From contig NC_009943.1 in the NCBI RefSeq assembly GCF_000018405.1, positions 1,491,001-1,555,000 of the forward strand: a stretch of 64,000 nucleotides of DNA, in the 5' to 3' direction. Source of the stretch: Desulfosudis oleivorans Hxd3. GTDB lineage: Bacteria > Desulfobacterota > Desulfobacteria > Desulfobacterales > Desulfosudaceae. Below the pieces are notes generated by a model. That model saw nothing but the letters and a program-made list of their open reading frames with translations. It ran no database searches and had not been told where the DNA came from. Every line of letters starts with the position of its first letter. Positions within the stretch are counted from its first letter, which is position 1. Of this stretch, positions 33,476 through 42,904 are shown piece after piece. The position numbers were made by a program, and so were the translations under genes.

Positions 33476-35155
33476 TCATCGGGCGGTCCGTTTTTCCCGG
33501 AGTTGCTCCAGTGCCCGGTTATAATAATCGGTATGCCTGATATTCTCAAGGTCCCTGTCCCGTTCCAGCAGAGGGAGCAGGCCGAACCCCCTGTCAATGG
33601 CCTTTTGCAGGTATGTCACAGCGGTTTCCGTCTCGCCCTTGAGAGAGTAGAGGCAGGCAAGGTTGTAGTAAACAGTGGCGCTGCTGTCCGGCCGCAGTTG
33701 AAGCAGGGTTTGCAGCATTCCAATGGCATGGTCGTAATCTTCTGTTTCCCGGTAATAGGCGATCAGGTTGTTGGTCGCATCAAAGTAGTCCGGCTTGATC
33801 GCAAGGGCCCTCTGAAAACAGGCGACCGCGCTTTGCGTTTTTCCCTTGCCGGCGAGTGTGGTCCCCAGGTTGTTGTGGGCCATCCAGCAGCCTGGGTTGT
33901 GGGTAATCGTATGTTCCCATAACGGCTGCAGCCCTCGGTATTTTTCCTGCGCGTTCCAGGTTCGCAGGCCGAGCACAACGATCAGCACCAGAAAGCCGCC
34001 GGTTGCGAGGGCTTTTCCCCGGAACTGATACCTCCTGTCTGCAAGACGGTGTGCGCCGGCCACGATCATGGCGATCAGGACAGGAGTGGCAAAATATTGA
34101 AAATGGTCGGCCACAAAGGAGAATTGCATGGGGTAGTAGTCGATAGACCCCAGTGCCGGAAACAGGATAACGGTAAACAGGGCCACGCCGGCAACAGGCC
34201 CTTTGCTGATACGATTTCTTGCTGAAAAAAGAAAGGTCAGCAGAAGCAGCACGGCCAGGGGAAACAGGTACTGCCACCATGCTGAAGCATTGATCTCCCA
34301 CCGGGGATAAATAAAAATCAGTTCCGCCGGCCAGACCAGCTTGTATGCGTAAAACCAGAGGGCACGGCCTGCGATCAGCACCCGTTCAACAGCGGTGATG
34401 TCCCATTCCGGACCGGATGCGCCCACAAGGGTTTTTTCTATCCATGAGGTGTTGATGCCGGCCGCGAGCCCGGCGGCAAAAAACGGGAGCATTGCATAGA
34501 TGATGTTTACGGGAACCTTTTTTTGTTTCCACCATGCCAGAATCAGGAAAACCACCGGCAGCATGGCGGTCACGCTCTTGCTCAGCAGGGCAAGGACGAA
34601 AAGCAGCAGAGAGATCGCATACAGAGTGTACCGCTTTCGGGTTTGGAGCCTGTCTTTTTCTTCCGTTTCTCTTGCACCGGGCAGATAGAGACGGATCAGG
34701 ATCAGCAGGGAGGAGAGCGCGAAAAGACCGGAAAGCACGTTTTTCCGTTCCGTGATCCATGCCACGGATTCCACGTTCACCGGATGGAGGGCAAAGATGG
34801 CCGCGGCCGGCCAGGCCCATGGCAGGCCCAGGGCCGCCAGTACCAGCCAGACAAGAACGGTATTGGTGCCGTGAAGCATCATGTTGGTGGCGTGAAACAC
34901 CATCGGTTCAGGTCCGAAGAGCTGGTACTCGGCCCAGAAGCTGGTAAACACCATGGGATAGTACTGGACCGTGACGCCCCGAACGGTCCAGATCCGTTTT
35001 AATCCTTCAGGACTTCGCAACGTGGTGTTGTGGGTGACATACAGGTCGTCATCCCAGATAAACCCATTGTGAAGGGACGGCTGATAGGCAACCAGCACCA
35101 GTACAAGCAGGATGGACGCCTGGATGGGCCTGGAAATTTTCAGACGGTCCAGCAT
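33476..35155 (-). CDS. TMTC-like membrane glycosyltransferase with TPR repeats (short form)
   Basis: The 559-residue protein is a paralogue of the neighbouring 879-residue gene, with the same start (YQPSLHNGFIWDDD) and FALHPVNVESVAWITERKNVLSGLF segment but only about three TPR units. ATG 35155 is chosen because GAGGAGA lies just upstream. A longer frame to 35278 reads into the dispersed repeat and is rejected. The pair is 31 bases apart, so likely cotranscribed. The tandem order suggests duplication with loss or gain of TPR units. Confidence 0.75.
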   Translation of the reverse strand: MLDRLKISRPIQASILLVLVLVAYQPSLHNGFIWDDDLYVTHNTTLRSPEGLKRIWTVRGVTVQYYPMVFTSFWAEYQLFGPEPMVFHATNMMLHGTNTVLVWLVLAALGLPWAWPAAAIFALHPVNVESVAWITERKNVLSGLFALSSLLILIRLYLPGARETEEKDRLQTRKRYTLYAISLLLFVLALLSKSVTAMLPVVFLILAWWKQKKVPVNIIYAMLPFFAAGLAAGINTSWIEKTLVGASGPEWDITAVERVLIAGRALWFYAYKLVWPAELIFIYPRWEINASAWWQYLFPLAVLLLLTFLFSARNRISKGPVAGVALFTVILFPALGSIDYYPMQFSFVADHFQYFATPVLIAMIVAGAHRLADRRYQFRGKALATGGFLVLIVVLGLRTWNAQEKYRGLQPLWEHTITHNPGCWMAHNNLGTTLAGKGKTQSAVACFQRALAIKPDYFDATNNLIAYYRETEDYDHAIGMLQTLLQLRPDSSATVYYNLACLYSLKGETETAVTYLQKAIDRGFGLLPLLERDRDLENIRHTDYYNRALEQLREKRTAR

Positions 35156-35462
35156 TGTTCTCCTCGTTAAACCGGATACCTCATCCTTCGGGCGAGTCGC
35201 CTTGGCCGCATTCACTGTGTTTTGGGACATTCGCGGATACAGCAGGGGCGAACCTTGTGTTCGGCCGTTGATGGGCAACCACAGGGAGTGCCCTTACAAT
35301 GTTTTGTCCCGCGCCTTGCACATGCGCCCAAATCAACTCGTGAAATATCCTGGCTATAATAGCCGGGATGACGCCGGTTCTCAAGGCCCTTGTGTCCCGG
35401 TCGGAATCTTCCGCGGATCAGCGAAATAAAAAAGGTGTACCGCGCCTGAAAATCCGGATAAC
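35156..35462. other. Divergent intergenic region with a dispersed repeat
   Basis: This 307-base gap separates the minus-strand TMTC-like genes from the plus-strand mqnX-mqnA pair. It is largely filled by the dispersed repeat at 35184-35350. I see no gene in it. GATAATAGCC-like text near 35355 suggests a possible promoter region but no clear boxes. Confidence 0.5.
35184..35350. repeat. Dispersed repeat, copy 1
   Basis: CCTTCGGGCGAGTCGCCTTG, then GGACATTCGCGG, TCCCGCGCCTTGCA and AAATCAACTCGTGAAA occur in the same order as at 59636-59755. Between GCGG and TGTCCCGC this copy carries about 60 extra bases. It is non-coding in both places. Confidence 0.8.
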
Positions 35463-36662
35463 ATGCCGCTTATGGCTTCCATTATACATAAGGCCGGATG
35501 GGTAGTGGTCCATGGACACCGGGTGATCCGTGACGGGTTTGTGCGCGTGGCCGGCGGCGTGATCACCGAAGTGGGGACCGGCGCGGCGGGAAACGGAACC
35601 GTTGTCGACCACGGGGAGGGCGCCCTTGTGCCGGCCTTTGTCAATGCCCATACCCACCTGGAGCTTTCCGCCCTGGCCGGACGGCTTTCCACCGGCCAGG
35701 GGTTTGAATCGTGGGTGCGGGAGCTCCTGGCCCTGCGCCAGGAACAGACCAGAGACCATCTGCGCCGGGAGGCACGCGTCGCCGCTGATCGCATGATAAA
35801 AGCCGGTACACTGGTGGCCGGTGAGGTATCCACCCTCGGCATCACGGCGGATCTGTTTCGGGATGCCGGCCTGGCCGGCGTCTGGTTTTCCGAGGTGCTG
35901 GGCCAGCACCTGCCTGAATCCATGGACCTGCCGCCTGCCGACCAATGGCGCGCCTCTTCTTTTGCGGCCCACGCGCCGCACACCACGGCGCCGGAAGTGT
36001 TGTGCCGCCTGAAACAGATGTGTGATGAACGGGGCCTGCCGTTTTCCATTCATCTGGCTGAATCGCCCGAGGAGGCTGAGTTTATTCAAACCGGAAAGGG
36101 CAGGTGGGCCGATTTTTTAAGCGAGCGGGGCATCGGTTTTTTCAAGTGGCCGGTCCCGTCAAAAAGTCCGGTGGGCTATCTGGCCGATCTGGGCCTGCTG
36201 GGACCGAACCTGCTGGCGGTTCACCTGGTTTACGCCGATGCAGCAGATATAGAGATGCTGGCCCGGAACCGGGTCCATGGGTGCCTGTGTCTGCGGAGTA
36301 ACATGGCCCTGCACGGCCGGATGCCGGATGTAGCCCGAATGGTGGATGCCGGGTTTTACCTGTGCCTGGGCACCGACAGCCTGGCCTGCGTGGATTCCCT
36401 GAGCATGGTTGACGAGATGGCCTTTGTGGCATATAAGTGTCCTGCCCTCCGGCCGGAAGACCTGCTGAACATGGCGACAATCAACGGTGCAGCGGCGCTT
36501 GGCGTGGCCGACCGGTTCGGCTCGCTGGAACCGGGAAAAAAAGGCGCCCTGGTGTATCTGCCGGTAAAGGCGGAAAACCCAAAGGCCCTGCTTGAGCGGA
36601 TCGTCTCCGGCGAGGGCGGGCCGGTCTCAACCTGGTGGCCGGAAGAAAGAAAACGGGAGTAA
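35463..36662 (+). CDS. mqnX: Amidohydrolase, probable aminofutalosine deaminase
   Basis: The 399-residue protein is a metal-dependent amidohydrolase of the ATZ/TRZ type. Metal ligands are visible as H63-T-H65 in VNAHTHLEL, HLAES, HLVYADAAD and GTDSLAC. Right beside mqnA, and with mqnB in the same cluster, it is most likely the deaminase that turns 6-amino-6-deoxyfutalosine into futalosine, which MqnB needs. The sequence alone would also allow another S-adenosylhomocysteine/adenosine-type deaminase; context decides. mqnA starts three bases after its stop. Confidence 0.75.
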   Translation: MPLMASIIHKAGWVVVHGHRVIRDGFVRVAGGVITEVGTGAAGNGTVVDHGEGALVPAFVNAHTHLELSALAGRLSTGQGFESWVRELLALRQEQTRDHLRREARVAADRMIKAGTLVAGEVSTLGITADLFRDAGLAGVWFSEVLGQHLPESMDLPPADQWRASSFAAHAPHTTAPEVLCRLKQMCDERGLPFSIHLAESPEEAEFIQTGKGRWADFLSERGIGFFKWPVPSKSPVGYLADLGLLGPNLLAVHLVYADAADIEMLARNRVHGCLCLRSNMALHGRMPDVARMVDAGFYLCLGTDSLACVDSLSMVDEMAFVAYKCPALRPEDLLNMATINGAAALGVADRFGSLEPGKKGALVYLPVKAENPKALLERIVSGEGGPVSTWWPEERKRE

Positions 36663-36664
36663 AC

Positions 36665-37501
36665 ATGGAATCCACAAGGGTCGGACGCATTCGGTATATC
36701 AATGTGGCACCCGTGTACCACGGGTTTGACTCCGGCCAGGTGGCCGCGCCCTTTTCCTTTATTTCACGGGCGCCGGCGACATTAAACTCAATGATTTTAA
36801 ACAGCGCGCTGGACATCAGTCCGGTTTCTTCGATTGCCTATGCCCGGCATCACAACCATTTGATGGTCCTGCCCGACCTTTCGATTTCGTGTTTTGGGGA
36901 TGTGATGAGCGTGGTACTGGCCTCCCGTTTCCCCATTGACCAACTGGATGGGAAAACCATTGTCTTCAGCAGCGAGTCCGAGACAGCCGTCGGTTTTCTG
37001 CGGCTCTATTTTGCACAGAAAAAGATCGCACCGGTTTTTGTGGCCACCCAGATCAACTCCCCGGAAGACCGGGTGTGTGCCGATGCCGCCGGCGTGCTGA
37101 CCATCGGCGACCTGGCCCTGACCGGGGAGTGGGAGCGGCGGTTTGATCATGTGTGGGACATCGGCCGGTTGTGGCAGGAGCTGGCGGGCCGGCCCTTTGT
37201 TTTCGGCCTGTGGGTGGTCCGACGGGCGTTCGCGGAGGCACGTCCCGAGGTGGTGGCGGAGATACTCAAGCGGTTTCACGCGTCAAAGCAGAAGGGTCTG
37301 GCCCAGATTGACCAGGTCATTGTCCGTGCCGCCGGGGTGACGGGCCTGGATGTGGAAACCTGTCGCCGCTACTACCGCCTGCTGCAATACGATCTGGGGC
37401 CGGAACAGATCGCCGGGGCCGAGACCTTTTTTGACATGCTTTTTGCCCAGGGCATGCTGGCTGAGGCGGTCCGCCTTTCTTTTTTCAATCCGTCGCCGTG
37501 A
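36665..37501 (+). CDS. mqnA: Chorismate dehydratase
   Basis: The 278-residue periplasmic-binding-protein fold enzyme begins VGRIRYINVAPVYHGF, the MqnA hallmark, followed by SALDISPVSSIAYARH and the late RRYYRLLQYDLG. It dehydrates chorismate to 3-(1-carboxyvinyloxy)benzoate, the first step of the futalosine route. ATG 36665 with GGGAG upstream is preferred over the GTG at 36635. It converges on mqnD, with only 21 bases between the stop codons. Confidence 0.92.
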   Translation: MESTRVGRIRYINVAPVYHGFDSGQVAAPFSFISRAPATLNSMILNSALDISPVSSIAYARHHNHLMVLPDLSISCFGDVMSVVLASRFPIDQLDGKTIVFSSESETAVGFLRLYFAQKKIAPVFVATQINSPEDRVCADAAGVLTIGDLALTGEWERRFDHVWDIGRLWQELAGRPFVFGLWVVRRAFAEARPEVVAEILKRFHASKQKGLAQIDQVIVRAAGVTGLDVETCRRYYRLLQYDLGPEQIAGAETFFDMLFAQGMLAEAVRLSFFNPSP

Positions 37502-37522
37502 ACCGGTTTTTTACAATCGTGG

Positions 37523-38371
37523 TCATGTGGCAAAGGCCGGCATGACTGACCGGGGAATAATGCCGGCTGCCGCCGCTTCCTCAAAGAGCCGGCGAATGGC
37601 CTGCTCCCCTGTTTCGCCGATATTCCCGGTAAAGTCGTTCACATAAAGTTCAATATGCTGTTGAATCACGTTCTCTGAAAGTTCCTGGGCGTGCTGCCGC
37701 ACGTAAGGTCCGGGGGCGGCGGGGTGTTGCCGGGCATAGGCAACGCTTTGTCCTATGATTTGCTCAATCACGCGGCACTGTTCTGCCGGAACATCCCGGC
37801 GCACACCGATCAGGCCAAGGGGAATGGGCAACCGCGTTTTTTCTTCCCACCATCGGCCCAGGTCCACCAGGCAGTCCAGGCCGTAATTCGAATAGGTGAA
37901 CCGCCCTTCGTGGATGATCACGCCATAGTCGCACTTCCCGTCCTGAACGGCCGGCATGATCCGGTCAAACCCCATGGGTACCGGTGTAAAATCGTTTTTC
38001 AAATAGAGGGAGGCCAGCAGGCAGGCCGTGGTCCACATGCCCGGCACCGCGAGTGTCGCGCCGGCAAGCGGCTTGCGCTGCCCTTCTTTTTTGGTCACGA
38101 TCAACGGCCCGCACCCCCGGCCCAGGGCCGCTCCGCTTCTTAACATGCCGTAGGACTCCCCCAGGTGGGCCATGGCGGCCACCGAGAGCTTGGACACGTC
38201 AAAACGGGCTTTGGCCGCGCTTCGGTTCAAGGCTTCCACATCATTTAACATGATGTCAAAGGTCAGGCCGTGCAGGTCAACCCGGCCGTGGGCCAGGGCA
38301 TAAAAAAGAAAGGTGTCGTTGGGGCAGGGAGAGTAGGCCAGTGTGACCGTGCCGGTTTTAACATTTGCCAT
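37523..38371 (-). CDS. mqnD: 1,4-dihydroxy-6-naphthoate synthase
   Basis: The 282-residue enzyme starts MANVKTGTVTLAYSPCPNDTFLFYALAHG, matching the MqnD SPCPNDTF signature, with IHEGRFTYSNYGL in the middle. It splits cyclic dehypoxanthinylfutalosine to 1,4-dihydroxy-6-naphthoate. ATG 38371 is chosen; the longer frame reads through mqnB in the wrong frame. It overlaps the end of mqnB by 14 bases, so translation is coupled. Confidence 0.93.
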   Translation of the reverse strand: MANVKTGTVTLAYSPCPNDTFLFYALAHGRVDLHGLTFDIMLNDVEALNRSAAKARFDVSKLSVAAMAHLGESYGMLRSGAALGRGCGPLIVTKKEGQRKPLAGATLAVPGMWTTACLLASLYLKNDFTPVPMGFDRIMPAVQDGKCDYGVIIHEGRFTYSNYGLDCLVDLGRWWEEKTRLPIPLGLIGVRRDVPAEQCRVIEQIIGQSVAYARQHPAAPGPYVRQHAQELSENVIQQHIELYVNDFTGNIGETGEQAIRRLFEEAAAAGIIPRSVMPAFAT

Positions 38372-39116
38372 CGCACGCCTCCGGTCTTTTGGTCCATTCC
38401 GCAATAAAGGCGCAAACGCTAATGGCCGCGTTGGTGGCGGCCAGGGGAATATCCCAATCGGCCCTGTCCCGGCGGCCCGCGATGTTGCTGGCCCCACGGA
38501 TTTCAAGAAAGGGGACGCCGTAGTGCAGGCAGACATGGGCGGCGGCCGCTCCTTCCATGGCCTCCATGCAGAGGCCGAACCGGTCAAACAGGGCCTGGGC
38601 CCGGAGGTCTGTGGCGGTGATGGTGACCACCGATCCGATGGGACCCATGGCCGCGCCGCAGCCCGTTGCCATGGGAGCGTTGCGGGCGGCCCGGCAGGCC
38701 GTGTCGGCAAGGCGAATATCCGCCGGATAGCGGTTGGTGATCTCCCCGGCAGGGGTTTTTAGAACCGGAAACGGCAGCGCATCCACGATATCCGGGGGGG
38801 TTGCCGGTTCGACGCCTGACTGCACGTCGATCATTTCCGTTGCCACCACCACATCCCCTTTGTTGATGCCGGCCTGGGCGAACCCGCCGCCGCAGCCGGT
38901 CTGAAGGACCAGCGCGGGAAGCGTTTTTTCCATTACAGCGGTAAGGGCCATGGCCGTGTTCACCGGCCCGGGGCCGGGGACGAGCACCCGTACCGGCGTG
39001 CCGCCCAGCATGCCGGTTACCCTGTTGCCGGCGGCATTGGCCCCGGAAATCCGGTCAACAAGGGGGGCGGCCTCCACGGGGGTGGCTGTGAGAATGAGAA
39101 TGCGGGGGTCAGGCAT
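38358..39116 (-). CDS. mqnB: Futalosine hydrolase
   Basis: The 252-residue protein is of the nucleoside phosphorylase/MTA-SAH nucleosidase fold: PGPGPVNTAMALTAVME, QTGCGGGFAQAGINKGDVVVATEMID, and the active-site stretch MEAMEGAAAAHVCLHYGVPFLEIRGASN with its Glu and Met for ribose binding. It releases hypoxanthine from futalosine. It is first in the minus-strand pair mqnB-mqnD. Confidence 0.92.
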   Translation of the reverse strand: MPDPRILILTATPVEAAPLVDRISGANAAGNRVTGMLGGTPVRVLVPGPGPVNTAMALTAVMEKTLPALVLQTGCGGGFAQAGINKGDVVVATEMIDVQSGVEPATPPDIVDALPFPVLKTPAGEITNRYPADIRLADTACRAARNAPMATGCGAAMGPIGSVVTITATDLRAQALFDRFGLCMEAMEGAAAAHVCLHYGVPFLEIRGASNIAGRRDRADWDIPLAATNAAISVCAFIAEWTKRPEACDGKC

Positions 39117-39218
39117 GGGTATGTTTCATCGGTTTATCGGTTTCGCCGGCCGGTTCGCTACCGCCGTGCTTTTCTGTTTTCATATCACGGAAGGCCCGCG
39201 CCTGCCATGAAAAAACGC

Positions 39219-39247
39219 TTGATAGGGCCGGGTATCCCCTGTATAAA
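39219..39247 (+). promoter_or_regulatory. Promoter of the nucleotide-sugar operon
   Basis: TTGATA (39219-39224) and TATAAA (39242-39247) are 17 bases apart, 94 bases before ugd. It is the clearest sigma-70-type promoter in the polysaccharide region and would drive ugd-uxs-gmd-fcl, which follow with short gaps. Confidence 0.65.
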
Positions 39248-39340
39248 AGAGCAACAATCCAATTTTATGAAATTTTTCGATGGAGCTGGAAGTGTTCGGA
39301 CTTGAAAAAAGGCCCTGCCCTGCTTTTGAAAGGGAGGTTG

Positions 39341-40723
39341 ATGGCACAATCATTTGAAAAGAAAATTCTGTGTATCGGCGCCGGCTATGTGGGCGGTCCC
39401 ACCATGGCGGTGATTGCCGATAAATGCCCCCGGTACAAGGTCACGGTGGTGGATATCGACGCCGGTAAGATCGCGGCCTGGAACTCTGATACCCTGCCGG
39501 TGTACGAGCCGGGCCTCCTGGATGTCGTTCAACGGGCAAGGGGGAAAAATCTTTTCTTTTCCACGGACGTGCCTGCCGCCATTGCCGAGGCGGACATCAT
39601 TTTTGTCAGCGTGAACACCCCTACCAAGGCCACCGGCGTGGGCGCGGGCATGGCCGCCGACCTTCGTTACTGGGAGAACACGGCCCGGCAGATTCGCCAG
39701 TGCGCGGACACCCCCAAGATCGTGGTGGAAAAGAGCACGGTGCCGGTAAAAACCGCTGAAGCCATGGCCCAGATCCTGTCCATGGAAAACGGCGGCAATC
39801 TGTTCGAGGTGCTTTCCAACCCGGAATTTCTGGCCGAAGGCACGGCCGTTGCCGACCTGGAAAACCCGGACCGGGTCGTGATCGGTTCCCGGCAGACACC
39901 CGAAGGTGTGGCGGCCCGGGATGTGCTGGTGGAGGTCTACGCCAACTGGGTGCCCCGTGAAAAGATTCTCACCTCCAACATCTGGAGCAGTGAAATGGCC
40001 AAGCTGGCGGCCAATGCCTTTCTGGCCCAGCGGGTCTCCTCCATCAACACCATTGCCAACATCTGCGAAAGTTCCGGCGCCAACGTGCAGGAAGTCTCCA
40101 GGGCCGTGGGCATGGACCGGCGCATCGGGCCGAAGTTCCTCAATGCCGGGGTGGGGTTCGGCGGGTCGTGCTTTAAAAAAGACATTCTGAGCCTGGCCTA
40201 TCTGTGCCGGGAGGCCGGGGCCGACGCCGAGGCCGACTACTGGGAAAGCGTGGTGCGCATCAACGAGCACCAGAAGGAGCGGTTTGTCCGGCGCATGCTG
40301 GACGCCATGTTCCACAGCATGGCGGATAAGCGGATCGCCCTGTTCGGGTTTGCCTTCAAGCCCGATACCGGCGATATTCGGGACGCGCCGGCCATCACCA
40401 TCGCCGGGCGGCTCCTTGATGAAGGGGCCGTGCTGGCCATCAGCGATCCCAGGGCCCTGGACGGGGCCCGGTCCGTGTTCGGCGATGCCGATGGCCGGGT
40501 GGAGTACGTGGAAGATCCCTACGAGGCCGCAAAAAAGAGCCATGCCATTGCCGTTCTCACCGAGTGGCAGGCATACCGGGATCTCGATTATACCGCGATA
40601 TATGCCGCCATGGAGAAGCCGGCCTTTTTCTTTGACGGCCGGAACGTGGCCGACCATGCCGCGCTTTTTGACATGGGGTTTAATGTCTATCCGGTGGGGA
40701 TGCCGGCAATGACCCATTTTTAA
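39341..40723 (+). CDS. ugd: UDP-glucose 6-dehydrogenase (long, animal-type form)
   Basis: The 460-residue enzyme has the NAD motif GAGYVG (13-18), NPEFLAEGTA, SNIWSSEMAKLAANAFLAQRVSSINTIA and the catalytic Cys277 in GFGGSCFKKD. It oxidises UDP-glucose to UDP-glucuronate in two steps. Its length and the SNIWSSE segment place it with the longer eukaryote-like group rather than the 390-residue bacterial form. ATG 39341 follows AGGGAGG. The next gene uses its product. Confidence 0.93.
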   Translation: MAQSFEKKILCIGAGYVGGPTMAVIADKCPRYKVTVVDIDAGKIAAWNSDTLPVYEPGLLDVVQRARGKNLFFSTDVPAAIAEADIIFVSVNTPTKATGVGAGMAADLRYWENTARQIRQCADTPKIVVEKSTVPVKTAEAMAQILSMENGGNLFEVLSNPEFLAEGTAVADLENPDRVVIGSRQTPEGVAARDVLVEVYANWVPREKILTSNIWSSEMAKLAANAFLAQRVSSINTIANICESSGANVQEVSRAVGMDRRIGPKFLNAGVGFGGSCFKKDILSLAYLCREAGADAEADYWESVVRINEHQKERFVRRMLDAMFHSMADKRIALFGFAFKPDTGDIRDAPAITIAGRLLDEGAVLAISDPRALDGARSVFGDADGRVEYVEDPYEAAKKSHAIAVLTEWQAYRDLDYTAIYAAMEKPAFFFDGRNVADHAALFDMGFNVYPVGMPAMTHF

Positions 40724-40749
40724 AACCAGACCACGGAGACTGAATACGA

Positions 40750-41709
40750 ATGGGACACATGGATAAAAAACGGGTCCTGGTGACCGGCGGCGCCGGTTTT
40801 CTGGGGTCTCACCTGTGTGAGCGGCTTCTGGCCGACGGCTGCGAGGTGGTTTGCCTGGACAATTTTTTTACCGGCCGAAAGCGCAATATCGCCCATCTGC
40901 TGGCCAACCCGGATTTTGAACTGCTGCGCCACGACCTGGCCCACCAGCTCTTTATTGAGACCGATGAAATTTATAACCTGGCCTGCCCGGCATCGCCGGT
41001 CCACTACCAGTACAATCCGGTCAAGACCGTTAAAACCAGCGTACTGGGGGCCATTCACATGCTGGGGCTGGCCAAGCGGGTCAAGGCGAAAATTCTTCAG
41101 GCATCCACCAGCGAGGTCTACGGAGACCCGGACGTGCACCCCCAGACCGAGTATTACCGGGGCAACGTGAACCCCATCGGCCCCCGGGCCTGCTACGATG
41201 AAGGCAAACGGTGCGCCGAGACCCTGTTTTTTGACTACCACCGCCAGAACCGGGTCAACATCCGGGTGGTGCGGATTTTCAACACCTACGGCCCCCGTAT
41301 GCACCCCGACGACGGCCGGGTGGTGAGCAACTTCATCATGGCGGCCCTTCAGAACAGGGACATCACGGTTTACGGTGACGGCACCCAGACCCGCTCCTTC
41401 TGCTACGTGGATGACATGATCGACGGGTTTATTCGCATGATGAACGCGGACGATGACTTTACCGGGCCGGTGAACCTGGGCAATCCCCAGGAGATGACCG
41501 TGTTGGAGCTGGCAAAGGCGGTAATCGACCTGACCGGATCCCGGTCGAAAATCGTTTTTAAGCCCCTTCCGGCAGACGATCCCCGTCAGCGGCGGCCCGA
41601 CATCACCCTGGCACGGGAACGGCTCGGCTGGCAGCCCGGGGTGGGCCTGGCCGAAGGCCTTGAAAAAACGGTGCGCTATTTCGAAGCTCTGATCGCGGGC
41701 AAACTTTAA
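40750..41709 (+). CDS. uxs: UDP-glucuronate decarboxylase (UDP-xylose synthase)
   Basis: The 319-residue extended SDR has TGGAGFLG (12-19), the UXS-specific [19 protein letters not shown] and [17 protein letters not shown] with catalytic Tyr149 and Lys153. It converts UDP-glucuronate to UDP-xylose. A second ATG at 40759 is possible. It follows ugd by 26 bases, so the pair makes a UDP-glucose to UDP-xylose route. Confidence 0.92.
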   Translation: MGHMDKKRVLVTGGAGFLGSHLCERLLADGCEVVCLDNFFTGRKRNIAHLLANPDFELLRHDLAHQLFIETDEIYNLACPASPVHYQYNPVKTVKTSVLGAIHMLGLAKRVKAKILQASTSEVYGDPDVHPQTEYYRGNVNPIGPRACYDEGKRCAETLFFDYHRQNRVNIRVVRIFNTYGPRMHPDDGRVVSNFIMAALQNRDITVYGDGTQTRSFCYVDDMIDGFIRMMNADDDFTGPVNLGNPQEMTVLELAKAVIDLTGSRSKIVFKPLPADDPRQRRPDITLARERLGWQPGVGLAEGLEKTVRYFEALIAGKL

Positions 41710-41740
41710 TATATCAACCACCGAGAATGAGGATTGTATC

Positions 41741-42904
41741 GTGACATTAAAAAAAGCCCTGATAACCGGTATCACGGGCCAGGACGGCGCCTACCTGGCT
41801 GAGTTTCTGCTGGAAAAAGGCTACGAGGTCCATGGCATCAAGCGACGGGCGTCACTTTTCAATACGGCCAGGATCGATCACCTGTATCATGATCCCCATG
41901 AGGAAGATGTTCGTTTTTTCATGCACTACGGGGACCTGACCGATTCTTCCAACCTGGTGCGCATCATTCAGCATGTGCAACCCGATGAGATTTACAACCT
42001 GGGGGCACAGAGCCATGTCCAGGTCTCTTTTGAATCCCCGGAGTACACGGGGGACGTGGACGGCCTGGGCACTTTGCGATTGCTGGAGGCCATGCGGATT
42101 CTGGGCGTGGAAAAGGATGTTCGGTTCTACCAGGCTTCTACCTCGGAACTTTACGGTAAGGTGCAGGAGGTGCCGCAGACCGAGAAAACCCCTTTTTATC
42201 CCCGTTCACCCTACGGGTGTGCCAAACTTTATGCCTACTGGTGCACGGTGAATTACCGGGAGGCTTATGGCATGTTTGCCTGCAACGGCATTCTGTTCAA
42301 TCACGAGTCGCCCATTCGCGGCGAGACCTTTGTCACCCGCAAGATCACCCGGGCCGCGGCGCGCATCGCCGGCGGAGTCCAAGATCGGCTTTACCTTGGC
42401 AACCTGGGCGCTTTGCGGGACTGGGGCCATGCCAGAGATTATGTGCGGGCGCAGTGGCTCATGCTTCAGCAGTCCGAACCCGAGGATTTTGTCATTGCCA
42501 CGGGCAAACAGCATTCCGTGCGGGAGTTCTGCGAAAAGGCCTTTGCCAACGCCGGTATTCATCTGGCCTGGAAGGGCACCGGTGTGGAGGAGCATGGAAT
42601 TGTCGATTCAGTCAATAAAGAGGCCCCCCTGGTCGGGAAATACGGCATGAAGCAGGCTTTGTCCCGGCTGGCCCCCGGCACGACGGTGATCTGCGTGGAC
42701 GCGGCCTATTTTCGGCCCGCGGACGTGGTCTCCCTGGTGGGCGACGCCACAAAAGCCAGGGAGAAGCTGGGGTGGGAACCGCTAATCACCCTTGACGAGA
42801 TGGTTTTTGAGATGGTGGACTCTGATTTTCAGGATGCCCGGCGGGAAGCGGTGTGTAAGGCCAACGGCTTTCCCCTGCCGGCCAGCTGCGAGGCTCACAT
42901 GTGA
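41741..42904 (+). CDS. gmd: GDP-mannose 4,6-dehydratase
   Basis: The 387-residue enzyme starts with GTG 41741 behind TGAGGA. It shows [55 protein letters not shown] and [12 protein letters not shown] (Tyr158, Lys162). It makes GDP-4-keto-6-deoxymannose. The C-terminal part beyond residue 340 is the usual GMD end. The stop codon overlaps the fcl start (TGATG). Confidence 0.94.
   Translation: MTLKKALITGITGQDGAYLAEFLLEKGYEVHGIKRRASLFNTARIDHLYHDPHEEDVRFFMHYGDLTDSSNLVRIIQHVQPDEIYNLGAQSHVQVSFESPEYTGDVDGLGTLRLLEAMRILGVEKDVRFYQASTSELYGKVQEVPQTEKTPFYPRSPYGCAKLYAYWCTVNYREAYGMFACNGILFNHESPIRGETFVTRKITRAAARIAGGVQDRLYLGNLGALRDWGHARDYVRAQWLMLQQSEPEDFVIATGKQHSVREFCEKAFANAGIHLAWKGTGVEEHGIVDSVNKEAPLVGKYGMKQALSRLAPGTTVICVDAAYFRPADVVSLVGDATKAREKLGWEPLITLDEMVFEMVDSDFQDARREAVCKANGFPLPASCEAHM

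Noticed and set aside
35156-35278. N-terminal extension of the short TMTC-like protein
   Set aside because: The added residues are translated from the dispersed repeat; the ribosome site before ATG 35155 is better.
39350-40717. 455-codon minus-strand frame opposite ugd
   Set aside because: It is a stop-free shadow of a GC-rich gene; the translation is histidine/glycine-rich with no family signature, whereas the plus strand encodes a complete UDP-glucose dehydrogenase.
40720-41775. 351-codon minus-strand frame opposite the UDP-xylose synthase gene
   Set aside because: Same kind of shadow; the plus strand holds all SDR motifs.
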